The translations under genes and the position numbers were made by a program. 64,000 nucleotides of DNA from CALMEC01 sp964434425. Lineage in GTDB: Bacteria; Actinomycetota; Thermoleophilia; Miltoncostaeales; Miltoncostaeaceae. A model generated the notes under the pieces. That model was not told the origin of the DNA. It searched no databases and saw only the letters and a list, made by a program, of their open reading frames with translations. Shown here piece after piece: positions 11,401 through 25,136 of this stretch (the stretch's first letter is position 1; every line of letters starts with the position of its first letter). Where the stretch lies: contig CAYSVH010000003.1 in NCBI GenBank assembly GCA_964434425.1, positions 1 through 64,000 of the forward strand. The letters run 5' to 3'.

Positions 11401-12844
11401 GCCGGTCATGACCCAGACCATCAAGAAGCACCCGCGGCCCTACCAGGTGTACGCGAAGCAGCTTCAGGAGGAGGGCGTCATCACCGAGGCCGACCTCACC
11501 GCCATCGAGGACCGCGTCAACGCGAGCCTGGCCGAGGCCCGCAAGGAGGTCATGGCGCTCGCCGCGGCGGCGCAGGACGAGGTGGAGCAGCCGGCCGCCG
11601 CACCGGCCCAGTCCTTCCCCGAGGTCGAAACGGCCGTCCCACGCGACGTGCTCGCCAAGCTCAACGAGGAACTCCTCGCCGTCCCCGCCAACTTCACGAT
11701 CCACCCGAAGCTCGTCCCCCAGATGGAGAAGCGCCGCGAGGCGTTCGCGGAGGGACGCGGTCTCCTCTGGGCCCAGGCCGAGGCCCTGGCATGGGGATCG
11801 CTGCTCGAGGACGGCGTGCCGATCCGGCTGACCGGCCAGGACGCCGAGCGCGGCACCTTCAGCCAGCGCCACCTCCGTCTTCACGACGCGGCGGAGAAGG
11901 GCTGGAAGCCGTTCACCGGTACCACCTACACGCCCGCCTGCAACCTCACGACGGCGGCGGCGAGCTTCGAGGTGTACAACAGCCCGCTCTCCGAGGCCGC
12001 CTGCATCGGCTTCGAGTACGGCTACTCGACGCTCGCGCCCGAGACGCTGGTCATCTGGGAGGCCCAGTACGGCGACTTCGCCAACGGCGGCCAGATGATG
12101 TTCGACCAGTTCATCGCCTCCGGCCGCGCCAAGTGGGGCGAGCGCAGCCGTCTGGTCTTCCTCCTTCCGCACGGGTATGAGGGCAACGGGCCGGAGCACT
12201 CGAGCGCCCGCATCGAGCGTTTCCTCCAGGCGTGTGCCGAGGACAACATCCGCGTGGCGAATCCGTCCACCGCCGGCAACTACTTCCACCTGCTGCGCCG
12301 GCAGGGCCGCCACAGCACCCACCGGCCGCTCATCGTCTTCACGCCGAAGAGCCTCCTGCGTTCGCCGGCGGCGTCCTGCGCCGTGGAGGATCTGACGAGC
12401 GGACACTTCCAGATGGTCATCGACGATCCGAAGGCCGCCGACCGTCGCGATGAGGTCACGCGACTGCTCTTCTGCTCGGGCAAGATCTACCACGACCTCG
12501 ATGCCTCCGATCTCCGTGAGGCCCAGACCGACGTCGCCATCGCGCGCGTCGAGATGATCTACCCGATCCCGACCGAGGGGATCATCGAGGCCATCCAGAA
12601 CTACCCGAACCTCCGGGAGATCACCTGGGTGCAGGAGGAGCCGCGCAACATGGGCGCGTGGACCTTCCTCCGCCGCACTCTCGAGGCACAGCTGCCGGCG
12701 GGCGTCGGACTGTCCTACGTCGGACGCTCCACCCGGTCGAGCCCGGCCGAGGGATACCCGCAGATGCACAAGGTCGAGCAGGCGCGCATCATCCACGACG
12801 CCTTCTCCCCCGACGCGGTCCGCCCCATCCTCTCGCAGAGGTGA
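8432..12844 (+). CDS. kgd: 2-oxoglutarate dehydrogenase E2-E1 fusion with two lipoyl domains (Kgd/SucAB type)
   Basis: A 1470-residue single chain for most of the 2-oxoglutarate dehydrogenase complex of the TCA cycle. Domains: lipoyl domain 1 (residues ~16-92, lysine 56 in TSDKADLE); lipoyl domain 2 (~141-216, lysine 181 in the same motif); E3-binding domain (~258-292, SPQARRQAAEAGVDL); E2 succinyltransferase domain (~320-560, with TSTYDHRVIQGAESG, catalytic His 528); then thiamine-diphosphate E1 (~600-1470: SYRLYGHLAASLDPLG, MAHRGRLNVITHVVG, NNQIGFTTDP, VIDLVGYRRHGHNEADEP). Mycobacterial Kgd has E2-like and E1 parts but no lipoyl domain, so here only E3 (Lpd) must come from elsewhere. The lipoate ligase-like gene overlaps its 3' end by 4 nt. 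Confidence 0.93.
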   Translation: MTTPNHEPSVPESENVPVVLPSLGESVTEATIVEWLKQPGDPVALDEEICEITSDKADLEVPSPAEGVLAEIIAQPGDTIQVGELIARLAPPGATVAAAGSPNGDAVAAPAADGASAETAPSDDGAAGPSLEEAIAGAQIIDVTLPSLGESVTEATVIEWIKGVGDQVRLDEEICEITSDKADLEVPSPEAGVITEIIAQPGDTIEIGGLLARLAVGATAPAGGAGGSRPGASSAAAAPTTTETAAAATPTAATGGGLASPQARRQAAEAGVDLNTVAGSGPRGRIVAADVAAAAANGPSAAAPASGAPSASAAAEDTVQLKGPPAALARYMNDSRSIPTATTFRTIPVGTLDARRRQINGALKSTGSEKKLSFTHLVAWAIVRAVQEFPVMATAFEEIDGKPHKVVRSNVNIGLAVDVERKDGTRSLLVPVVRAAETLGFNGFVDAFDDLVTKTRKGKVSPDDLVGAYVSLTNPGGFGTVSSVPRLMPGQGTIIATGSIAYPVGFEHADAAALGIQKVMTATSTYDHRVIQGAESGAFLRQIDMYLAGEDGFYEDVAKSLGVSLPPLHPPATQQIATTAAATVAPAATTADAETLAAVAAAASLVKSYRLYGHLAASLDPLGYPPVGDPSLEPATSGLTPEMMERVSADLLRVYFPGRTFADVYPTLRDTYCGRIAYQVEHIASHEQRHWLRKEIEAGFIRVPMPGKERVELLERLVQVDLFERFLQRAYIGQKTFSIEGVDALVPMLDHTIELCAEAGANQIVIGMAHRGRLNVITHVVGRPVQSILAEFEGMTEPADPEDWIQTAGDVKYHLGAEGTYTTTGGRPVAITLAANPSHLEQVNAVVEGGTRARQTIRHGRDPGHDPSLAVPVLVHGDAAFPGQGVVAETLNLNGLRGYSTGGTIHIIANNQIGFTTDPQDSRSTRYASDLAKGFDIPIIHVNADDAEACIAAIRLSVAYRNMFHRDIVIDLVGYRRHGHNEADEPGYTQPVMTQTIKKHPRPYQVYAKQLQEEGVITEADLTAIEDRVNASLAEARKEVMALAAAAQDEVEQPAAAPAQSFPEVETAVPRDVLAKLNEELLAVPANFTIHPKLVPQMEKRREAFAEGRGLLWAQAEALAWGSLLEDGVPIRLTGQDAERGTFSQRHLRLHDAAEKGWKPFTGTTYTPACNLTTAAASFEVYNSPLSEAACIGFEYGYSTLAPETLVIWEAQYGDFANGGQMMFDQFIASGRAKWGERSRLVFLLPHGYEGNGPEHSSARIERFLQACAEDNIRVANPSTAGNYFHLLRRQGRHSTHRPLIVFTPKSLLRSPAASCAVEDLTSGHFQMVIDDPKAADRRDEVTRLLFCSGKIYHDLDASDLREAQTDVAIARVEMIYPIPTEGIIEAIQNYPNLREITWVQEEPRNMGAWTFLRRTLEAQLPAGVGLSYVGRSTRSSPAEGYPQMHKVEQARIIHDAFSPDAVRPILSQR

Positions 12845-13539
12845 GCTCGGCACGCCGCACGCCGGGCGACCCCGTGTCGCTCGGCGCGGCGGACGCCATC
12901 CGGGCCGCGAACGACCTGCTCGCGGCCATCGGTGACGAGCCCGTCGTCGCGTGGTGGCACGTCCCGACCCCCGCCCTGATCCTCGGCCGGGGAGACCGGG
13001 AGCACGGAGCCGCGGGCTCGGACGTGCCCGTCGTACGCCGTGCGTCCGGCGGGGGCCCCGTCCTCTGGGGCCCCCATCTCATGGCCTTCGACGTGGTGCT
13101 TCCGCGTACGCACCCGCTCCACCTGGCGGACATCACCGCCGCCTACCGATGGCTGGGCTCGGCCATCGCGGACGGGCTCGTCGACGTGGGACTGACGGCA
13201 CGCGCGGTGGCGCCCGACGAGGCCCACGATCGCAACGACCCCGTACTGGCCGCCGTGTCGTGCTTCGGCGGGCTCTCGCCGTGGGAGGTCGTGGTGGGTG
13301 AACGGAAGATCGCGGGGCTCTCGCAGATCCGGCGGCGGACGGGGCTCATCCTGCAGGTGGGTCTCCTGGCACGACCCGAGGACCCGCCGGTGTGGACGCT
13401 CGTCGGAGCGGATGCAGGGATCGGCAGGCGGCTCGACGCGCAGACGACGTCGCTCGCCCAGGAGGGGATCGCGGACGTGGACCGGGTTCGGGCGGCCGTC
13501 GACCGACGCGTGATGCAACGCCTGGCCGGGGGCGCGTGA
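12841..13539 (+). CDS. Lipoate-protein ligase A-like protein (BPL/LplA/LipB family)
   Basis: A 232-residue cytosolic protein of the biotin/lipoate ligase fold. The lipoyl-AMP binding loop is VVRRASGGGPVLWGPHLMAF (residues ~63-83), matching RR-x-S-GGG-x-V, and GERKIAGLSQIRRRTGLILQVGL (~153-175) carries the catalytic lysine (K156) and the family's Q-R-R block. It should attach lipoyl, or octanoyl, groups to lipoyl-domain lysines. It begins at a GTG overlapping the stop of the E2-E1 fusion (GTGA), so the two are very likely co-translated. At 232 residues it is shorter than E. coli LplA and lacks the accessory domain, as in octanoyl- or amido-transferase relatives. Whether it is a ligase, octanoyltransferase or lipoyl-transfer enzyme cannot be decided here. 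Confidence 0.75.
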   Translation: MSSARRTPGDPVSLGAADAIRAANDLLAAIGDEPVVAWWHVPTPALILGRGDREHGAAGSDVPVVRRASGGGPVLWGPHLMAFDVVLPRTHPLHLADITAAYRWLGSAIADGLVDVGLTARAVAPDEAHDRNDPVLAAVSCFGGLSPWEVVVGERKIAGLSQIRRRTGLILQVGLLARPEDPPVWTLVGADAGIGRRLDAQTTSLAQEGIADVDRVRAAVDRRVMQRLAGGA

Positions 13540-13541
13540 CA

Positions 13542-13563
13542 CGGCCCCGGGTACCCGGGGCCG
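13542..13563. terminator. 22-bp perfect palindrome after the lipoate ligase gene
   Basis: CGGCCCCGGGTACCCGGGGCCG is self-complementary over its full length and begins 2 nt after the stop codon. It probably ends the 2-oxoglutarate dehydrogenase/ligase transcript. The rest of the gap to 13746 shows another C/G-rich imperfect repeat (CCCGCCCGTCCGGGCGGGACGGG) and no gene. Confidence 0.6.
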
Positions 13564-13746
13564 GTACCCGCACGCCATCGACAGCGGGCGGTGAATCCCC
13601 CGCCCGTCCGGGCGGGACGGGAAACGCGGACGTGATCCGTCGATCACACGGGCGACGGGTTCGCAGGGCCGTCGGATACCCGCGTGTCAGCCGCCCGGCC
13701 CTCCCGGCCGTCGGCCTCGACGAGCGCCGCGCCGCCGAGCCACGAG

Positions 13747-13773
13747 ATGGTTGATTCCACGGTCTCGCGGCGA
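13747..13773 (+). mobile_element. Family A element fragment (copy 3, one end only)
   Basis: ATGGTTGATTCCACGGTCTC followed by GCGGCGA matches the end of the 161-bp family A copies. It stops exactly where the DUF808 stop codon begins, so it is a solo end or a truncated remnant. Confidence 0.45.
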
Positions 13774-13774
13774 C

Positions 13775-14737
13775 TCAACCCGTCGAGAGCTCGTGCGCCT
13801 CGGCGGGGGTCTTCCGGTGCCTGATCACGTGGACGATGGCCACGACGACGGCTCCCACGATCACGCCGGCCACGAACGACAGCGCCGTGTTCACCACCCA
13901 GCCGAGCGCTCCGCCGACACCGGCGATCCCGCCGACCGCGTGCTCCGCGTCATGGACCCGGTCGTACGGCCAGTGCCAGCCCAGCTCCTCGGCCCCCACG
14001 AGCAGGATGTGGCCGCCCACCCAGATCATCGCGACGACGCCGACGGCGCTGAGAACCGCCATGAGCCGCGGCACGGACCGCACCATCCAGCGACCGACGC
14101 GCTGGGAGCCCTCCGACTCGCGCTGGGCCAACGCCAGACCGATGTCGTCCAGCTTGACGATGAGCCCCACGACGCCGTAGACGAGAGCCGTGATCGCGAG
14201 CGCCACCACGACGAGGATCGCGAGTCGCGCGAAGAACGCCTGGTCGGTGACCTCGCGCAGGGCGATCACCATGATCTCGGCCGAAAGGATGAAGTCCGTG
14301 CGTATGGCGCCGCGGACCATCACCTCCTCGTGGTCGCGTCCGACCATCGCGGCCGGCGCATCCGGCGTCGAGGCGTGGTGGCGCGAGATCCTCTCCCACA
14401 GCTTCTCGACACCCTCGAAGGCGAGATAAGAGCCGCCCACCATGAGCAGGGGCGTGACGATCCACTCCACGAACTCGCTCAGGATCATGATCGCCGGAAC
14501 GATGAAGACCAGCTTGTTCCGGATGGACCCCGTGGCAATCCGCCGCACGATGGGCAGCTCGCGGTCCGCGGTGAAGCCCTGCACGTACCGCGGCGTAACC
14601 GCCGTGTCGTCGATCACGACCCCGGCGGCCTTCGCGCTCGCCCGCCCCGCCGCCGCGCCGACATCGTCGACCGATGCGGCCGCCACCTTCGCGAGCGCCG
14701 CGATGTCGTCGAGCAGCGCGGCGAGCCCGCCGCTCAA
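13775..14737 (-). CDS. DUF808 (YedI-like) inner-membrane protein
   Basis: A 320-residue membrane protein with the DUF808 layout: an N-terminal Ala-rich region ending at MSGGLAALLDDIAALAKVAAASVDD, then helices at ~85-110, 150-185, 205-230 and 240-300. Typical motifs include KAAGVVIDDTAVTPRYVQGF and MVGGSYLAFEGVEKLWER. Biochemical function is unknown in the family. The start is read as TTG because AAGGG lies 8 nt upstream and no better codon fits. It is transcribed toward the lipoate ligase gene and seems monocistronic. Confidence 0.85.
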   Translation of the reverse strand: MSGGLAALLDDIAALAKVAAASVDDVGAAAGRASAKAAGVVIDDTAVTPRYVQGFTADRELPIVRRIATGSIRNKLVFIVPAIMILSEFVEWIVTPLLMVGGSYLAFEGVEKLWERISRHHASTPDAPAAMVGRDHEEVMVRGAIRTDFILSAEIMVIALREVTDQAFFARLAILVVVALAITALVYGVVGLIVKLDDIGLALAQRESEGSQRVGRWMVRSVPRLMAVLSAVGVVAMIWVGGHILLVGAEELGWHWPYDRVHDAEHAVGGIAGVGGALGWVVNTALSFVAGVIVGAVVVAIVHVIRHRKTPAEAHELSTG

Positions 14738-14849
14738 CGGAGGCCCTTCAGCGGCGGCTGGGGTGCGGGTACGGGACGCATCGGAGCGAGAGGATAGCTA
14801 CGCAGGAGGAGGTGGGGCGCCTCACCGTCGGTCCCTGGGTCGCGCAGCC

Positions 14850-14884
14850 GGGGACTGGCGGAGGGGCATCCACCCGCCAGTCCC
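14850..14884. repeat. Palindromic repeat family B, copy 2; likely clpS terminator
   Basis: GGGGACTGGCGG and CCGCCAGTCCC flank an 11-nt loop. The loop AGGGGCATCCA is the complement of the matching loop segment of the copy at 1899-1950, so the two are in opposite orientation. It lies 55 bp downstream of clpS on that gene's strand. Confidence 0.6.
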
Positions 14885-14939
14885 GGGGCAGCGCAACCCA
14901 AGAATCAACGGCAGGACCACGTCACGCCGAGCGCGACCC

Positions 14940-15233
14940 CTACGCCAGCGGAGCCATCGTCAGGCCGGCGTCGCGAAGCTGCTCCCAGTACAGCTCGCCG
15001 ACCTCCCGGTCTCCCCGCCATACACGGGCACTACCCCGATTGTGGATTGCGGTGGCGAAGGCCATCCCGCGCGCGAAATCAACGTCGGGCAGGTACGCGG
15101 CGAGCGCCGCCGCAACACCGTCGAACGTGTTGTGGTTGTCGTTCAGCACGATGATGGAGACCGGGTCTCCGGCGCCGGTCCCGCCCCCCGGGCCACCGAC
15201 GCGCTCCTTCGGGGGGAGTTCGACCTGAGGCAT
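14940..15233 (-). CDS. clpS: ClpS-family protease adaptor
   Basis: A 97-residue protein. After a ~24-residue flexible Pro/Gly-rich N-terminus the ClpS fold is visible: VSIIVLNDNHNTFDGVAAAL (the LNDxxT segment that binds N-degrons), then a helix, DFARGMAFATAIHNRGSARVW (the family's Met and His/G region) and REVGELYWEQLRDAGLTMAPL at the C-terminus. ClpS hands proteins with destabilising N-terminal residues to the ClpAP/ClpCP protease. clpA or clpC is not in the window. The start codon sits 6 nt after CATAGT, suggesting a leaderless mRNA. The sequence is diverged from E. coli ClpS, so substrate range is uncertain. Confidence 0.82.
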   Translation of the reverse strand: MPQVELPPKERVGGPGGGTGAGDPVSIIVLNDNHNTFDGVAAALAAYLPDVDFARGMAFATAIHNRGSARVWRGDREVGELYWEQLRDAGLTMAPLA

Positions 15234-15239
15234 GTCGCC

Positions 15240-15245
15240 ACTATG
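15240..15245 (-). promoter_or_regulatory. -10 box CATAGT for leaderless clpS
   Basis: On the minus strand CATAGT is followed by 6 nt and then the clpS ATG. There is no Shine-Dalgarno site between them. Confidence 0.45.
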
Positions 15246-15310
15246 TCACGGGGCCGGGTGACCGAGCCGCACCGCGTTCGACACAGGGCCAAAGGTCCGA
15301 TCCGGCGGAT

Positions 15311-15322
15311 GTACACGTGTAC
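15311..15322. promoter_or_regulatory. 12-bp palindrome GTACACGTGTAC (operator candidate)
   Basis: Perfect palindrome in the divergent clpS/gltB intergenic region, about 110 bp before the gltB -10 box. It could be a dimeric regulator site, but no regulator is encoded nearby. Confidence 0.3.
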
Positions 15323-15431
15323 AAACGCCGTCTCCAGCCCCCATGCTTTACTGGGAAGGCGCACCGCACGCTCGCGGGCCGCGCATCGTCCCTGCAATTT
15401 GCGGACTGTGGCCTTGGGCTGCAAGGATCGG

Positions 15432-15474
15432 TATTCTGCACCGCCCCCATTTCTGGCCCTTCGCGCCTCGGAGG
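15432..15474 (+). promoter_or_regulatory. gltB promoter -10 (TATTCT) and Shine-Dalgarno (GGAGG)
   Basis: TATTCT at 15432-15437 is followed by a ~30-nt leader and GGAGG at 15470-15474. The ribosome site is 6 nt before an ATC codon at 15481 in the gltB frame. No ATG, GTG or TTG in that frame lies between the -10 box and the catalytic cysteine. Confidence 0.6.
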
Positions 15475-15480
15475 AACACG

Positions 15481-21503
<6,023 letters not shown>

Positions 21504-21547
21504 AGGTCATGGTCGATACCCGCGTACGCGGGTATCGACCATGACCT
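21504..21547. terminator. 44-bp perfect palindrome terminating gltBD
   Basis: Two 22-bp arms, AGGTCATGGTCGATACCCGC plus GT and its exact complement, meet with no loop bases, starting right after the gltD stop and followed by TT. A strong hairpin, so very likely the gltBD terminator. A loopless, mismatch-free palindrome of this length is unusual for an intrinsic terminator. Confidence 0.7.
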
Positions 21548-22191
21548 TTCGCCGGCACCTCGGGGCCGGCGGCGGCGCTGCTCGCCCGGACCGCGTGACG
21601 TGCCGGTGTCCGCACCCCGACGGATCGCCTCCGTAAGCGGATCGATCGGGCTGTGAAGATCCCGCACGCACGGGGTCTCCCGTCTCGACGGCACCACGGC
21701 TCACCCCCTCAAGCAGATCCCATCCCGGGGCCGAACCGCGGGCGCCGGACCGCCCCAGGATGGGTCGTGGCGGATCGATGCGTCACCGATCCGCTCGCCG
21801 GCCTCCGATCCCCGGAGAATGCGACCGGGGCGCACTCCGCTTCGCCCTCGGTCGCGGGGACGCGGGGTCGGACACCACCTCCCAGGGACTCCCTGGCCGT
21901 CCGGCGGCGACGACCGTCAGCGCATCGGGTGCGGCGTTCTCGATGTCGGGTCTCGTACGTCCCCTAATGAGTTTCGGGGTTTGACGCCGATAGAGGACAC
22001 GACGGATCGACTGATCGGACACCCCGCGAGTCGGTGCCCCTCGGTCTCCGCAGCCGGACCACCACCCCGAACCCACAGCCCTGGGAGCACTCCCTCTGAG
22101 CCCACTGCCGCCTTCCACCAGCAGCGAGCCTGCGCAGCCATCCGGACGACACGGACTCCTGCACAGAAGGCGCGAACGGGCGGCTCGGGCG
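21548..22191. other. Gene-poor 644-bp gap upstream of the polysaccharide genes
   Basis: Open frames in both strands lack codon bias and start signals. GTTTGACG near 21976 resembles a -35 box, but no convincing -10 follows at the right distance. It may hold the promoter and a leader for the glycosyltransferase gene. No known riboswitch was recognised. Confidence 0.4.
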
Positions 22192-23580
22192 ATGGTCGAT
22201 GCGGCACGTCTGCTGGCGCTCGGCCTCCTGCTGATCGTGCTCGCCGTGATCACCTGGCACGTCGCGATGAAGGTCGCGCACCTGCGCCTGGACAATCTCA
22301 CCGCCGTCTACACGGTCCTGGTAACGAGCTACGTGCTGAGCCGTTTCGTGCTTGCGGCATGTCACCGGCCCCCCCGAGGGGACGCGACCTTCGTGCCGAC
22401 GGTCGCGATCATCGTCCCCGCGTACAACGAGGGAGCCGCGGTCGCCCGGACCATCAGGGCCTGCTGTGCGCTGGACTATCCCGACGATCGCCTCGAGATC
22501 GTGGTCATCGATGACGGATCCGAAGACGACACGTATGAACATGTGCTCCGCACGGCGGAGTCCTATCCCGACGGAACCGTCCGTTGTATGACGCTCGGGT
22601 CCAACCAGGGGAAGCGCGCGGCGATGGCGGCGGGGATCCGGGCCACCACGGCGGAGATCCTGGTGTTCATCGACTCGGACTCAATGCCCGCGCCCCAGGC
22701 CGTCCGCCGGATCGTGAGCGGCTTCGCGGATCCCACGATCGGCGCCATCGCGGGACTCACATACGCACGGAACGGGTCCGCCAATCAGCTGACCCGCATG
22801 CAGGCGGCCCGCTACTACGTCTCCTACCAGTTGCTGAAGGCGGCCGAATCGGCGCTCGGCGCGGTGACCTGCTGTTCCGGATGCTTCTCCGCCTATCGTC
22901 GCAGTGCCGTCCTGGATGTCCTGGACCGCTGGGAGCATCAGACGTGGTTCGGGATCCCGTGCACCTACGGGGACGACCGTTCCCTGACGGGAATGCTGCT
23001 CCGGGGCGGTTGGCGCACACGATACGACCCGCGCGCAGAGGCCTGGACCGATGTCCCGAGCGGCTACCGGACGTTCTTCAAGCAGCAGCTGCGGTGGAAG
23101 AAGTCGTGGCTCCGTGAGGGGCCGCTGCTCCTCGGACACCTGTGGCGCAGCCGTCCGATCGCCTTTCCATCGATGGTGGCGGCGACCGCTGCGGGATTGC
23201 TGAGCCCCGTGGTGCTGCTGTGGAACGTCGCGGGCGTCGTTCGTCCCGGAGGACCCCACTGGCCGATCGTGTACCTGCTCGGGCTCTACCTGATCGCGAC
23301 GGCCTACGCTCTGGTCTACCGGACACTCCGTCGCGATGATCTCTGGACCGCGGCCTTCACCGGGACCGCCTTCTACATCGCCCTCTCGCCACAGCTCCTC
23401 TGGGCCTTGCTCCGGATCCGCGACGGTGGCTGGGGGACGCGGCCCTCACCCCCGAGCGGGGGCCTGCGAGAGAACAACGACACGAGGCGCCCCTCACGCG
23501 ACGGCGCCATCGCGATCGCGCTCCCGGTGCCCAGCGCCATGACACGCACAGCCCGGAGGGTGGACCGTGTCCCATCCTGA
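22192..23580 (+). CDS. Processive glycosyltransferase family 2 (PgaC/hyaluronan-synthase type)
   Basis: A 462-residue membrane enzyme. Two N-terminal helices (residues ~5-55) precede the cytosolic GT2 domain with IIVPAYNEG, VVIDDGSEDDT (first Asp), FIDSDSM (DxD) and TYGDDRSLTG (catalytic Asp region), then QQLRWKKSWLREG, which contains the QxxRW motif of processive synthases. Three or four C-terminal helices follow, probably forming the export channel. It should build and extrude an extracellular beta-linked polysaccharide such as poly-N-acetylglucosamine; the sugar cannot be read from sequence. It overlaps the downstream deacetylase by 14 nt, the pairing seen in pga/ica loci. The start region has only a weak ribosome site. 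Confidence 0.85.
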   Translation: MVDAARLLALGLLLIVLAVITWHVAMKVAHLRLDNLTAVYTVLVTSYVLSRFVLAACHRPPRGDATFVPTVAIIVPAYNEGAAVARTIRACCALDYPDDRLEIVVIDDGSEDDTYEHVLRTAESYPDGTVRCMTLGSNQGKRAAMAAGIRATTAEILVFIDSDSMPAPQAVRRIVSGFADPTIGAIAGLTYARNGSANQLTRMQAARYYVSYQLLKAAESALGAVTCCSGCFSAYRRSAVLDVLDRWEHQTWFGIPCTYGDDRSLTGMLLRGGWRTRYDPRAEAWTDVPSGYRTFFKQQLRWKKSWLREGPLLLGHLWRSRPIAFPSMVAATAAGLLSPVVLLWNVAGVVRPGGPHWPIVYLLGLYLIATAYALVYRTLRRDDLWTAAFTGTAFYIALSPQLLWALLRIRDGGWGTRPSPPSGGLRENNDTRRPSRDGAIAIALPVPSAMTRTARRVDRVPS

Positions 23581-25132
23581 CCCGATTGACGACCGGGAGC
23601 CGGACGTCGGACGACGGTCACGGCGCCGGACGTGGCTGCGAGCGACGGCCATGGTCGCCGGTCTGGTCGCCGTGATCCCGCTGTGGGCGCACTTCAGCAC
23701 CACGACCGGACGACCGGGCCAGCAGGAACCGCCCACGACGCGGATGAGCGATCAGGCCACCGCGGTGGCCCAGGACTTCCCGGCGTTCCACGATGTGGTG
23801 CCCGTCCTGGCCTATCACCGGATCAACGACCACGGCGGGCCCTATGACATCACCGCGGATCAATTCGATCGGCATATGGCCGCCCTGAAGGCGGCGGGAT
23901 TCCAGACCGTCACCCTCGAGACCGTGCGGACGACGGCGACGGGTCAACGCCCGAAGCTGCCACCGCGCCCGGTGCTGATCACGTTCGATGACGGATCGTT
24001 CGACAATTACACGGTGGCGGACCGGATCCTCGCGAAACACGATTTCACCGCGGTGGCGTTCCTCATCACCGGACGCGTCGTGGACAGCGAGAGGTCCTCA
24101 TCGACGGTGAACGCCAGAGAGGTCCGGGCGATGGCCGACAGCGGCCGGTGGGAGTTCGGCGGACACACCCACGACCTCCACCGCCGCATCGCGACGACGG
24201 GCGTTCCGAACGCTCCGTCGGAGGGCGTGCCCGCCCTGATCAACCGTCAGACGGTGAACGGTGCGCGTGAATCGTTCGCCGCCTGGCGCAGTCGCACCGA
24301 GGCCGACTTCGCCGCCAGCCAGAAGCGGATCACGGAGCTCCTCGGTCGTCCCGCCATCGCGCTGGCCTATCCGTACGGTGCGGCCGGCCTTCCCACGAAC
24401 GACGATCGCATTCCCGCCGCGCTGGACGCGATCTCACGGAAGAACGGCTATTCGATCGGATTCGTCTCGGGCGACGCGTACACCGCCGCCGACGTCACCC
24501 GCCTGACCCCGGTCGCCGCCGGGGACGACGTGCTTCGTCTCCACCGAATGGGGGTCTCCGGACGGATGGACGACACACGGCTGCTCACGACCATCGCCGC
24601 CGCCCTGCCCAGCCCGATACCGTCGACCCTCGCCGGGACGACCTGGACGAGCCGGGACGGCACCTGCCGCCGCGACGGGGCCGGCGATGTGACCGTCACG
24701 CCCAGGGAAACCTATGCCAGCTGCCGGCTCGATCTGCGTGCCCGCCAGTGGCGGGACTACTCCCTGACCACGACGGTGAGCGGCATCGGGCAGTGTTCCG
24801 CCTTCGTCGCGGTGCGCGAGTCGCACTCCGGTGAGACGGTCGAACAGGGACGTGTCGAGGCAGCGCTGGGAAGCGGGATCTTCCGTCTCGCCGAGGAGAT
24901 CGGTGGAACCGAGAGGGACCTCGGCAGCGCAGCCGGCTCGTTCGCCGATCCCACCATGGTCACCCTGCGGGTGCATGGCGACGGTGTCACCGCGACGGCG
25001 CGGGGCATCACGCTCACCGGGAAAGGCCTGAGGCGGAACGGCGGCTCGATCGCGTTCTCCGCATGGTGCCCGGCCGGCCATGGACCGGTGACCTTCTCCG
25101 CGACGCGGCTGCACCGGCTGCCGGCGCGCTGA
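23567..25132 (+). CDS. Membrane-anchored polysaccharide deacetylase (NodB fold) with C-terminal beta domain
   Basis: A 521-residue protein. One N-terminal helix (TWLRATAMVAGLVAVIPLW, residues ~22-40) anchors it outside the membrane. The NodB domain (~85-330) shows PVLAYHRIND, the metal motif TFDDGSFDN, GGHTHDLH (the two metal histidines) and ALAYPYGAAG, as in carbohydrate esterase 4 enzymes that remove N-acetyl groups. Residues ~350-520 form a second, beta-rich region with four cysteines, perhaps carbohydrate-binding. It starts with GTG preceded by GGAGG within the 3' end of the glycosyltransferase gene, so the two are coupled and probably make and trim the same polymer (compare PgaB/IcaB). 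Confidence 0.85.
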   Translation: MSHPDPIDDREPDVGRRSRRRTWLRATAMVAGLVAVIPLWAHFSTTTGRPGQQEPPTTRMSDQATAVAQDFPAFHDVVPVLAYHRINDHGGPYDITADQFDRHMAALKAAGFQTVTLETVRTTATGQRPKLPPRPVLITFDDGSFDNYTVADRILAKHDFTAVAFLITGRVVDSERSSSTVNAREVRAMADSGRWEFGGHTHDLHRRIATTGVPNAPSEGVPALINRQTVNGARESFAAWRSRTEADFAASQKRITELLGRPAIALAYPYGAAGLPTNDDRIPAALDAISRKNGYSIGFVSGDAYTAADVTRLTPVAAGDDVLRLHRMGVSGRMDDTRLLTTIAAALPSPIPSTLAGTTWTSRDGTCRRDGAGDVTVTPRETYASCRLDLRARQWRDYSLTTTVSGIGQCSAFVAVRESHSGETVEQGRVEAALGSGIFRLAEEIGGTERDLGSAAGSFADPTMVTLRVHGDGVTATARGITLTGKGLRRNGGSIAFSAWCPAGHGPVTFSATRLHRLPAR

Positions 25133-25136
25133 GCGG

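Noticed and set aside
9059..12853. A 1264-codon open frame on the minus strand opposite the 2-oxoglutarate dehydrogenase fusion
   Set aside because: Antisense shadow of a strongly supported gene; no motifs, no promoter or ribosome site.
21783..22542. Minus-strand frames in the gap before the GT2 gene
   Set aside because: They extend into the antisense of the GT2 gene and lack start signals and codon bias.
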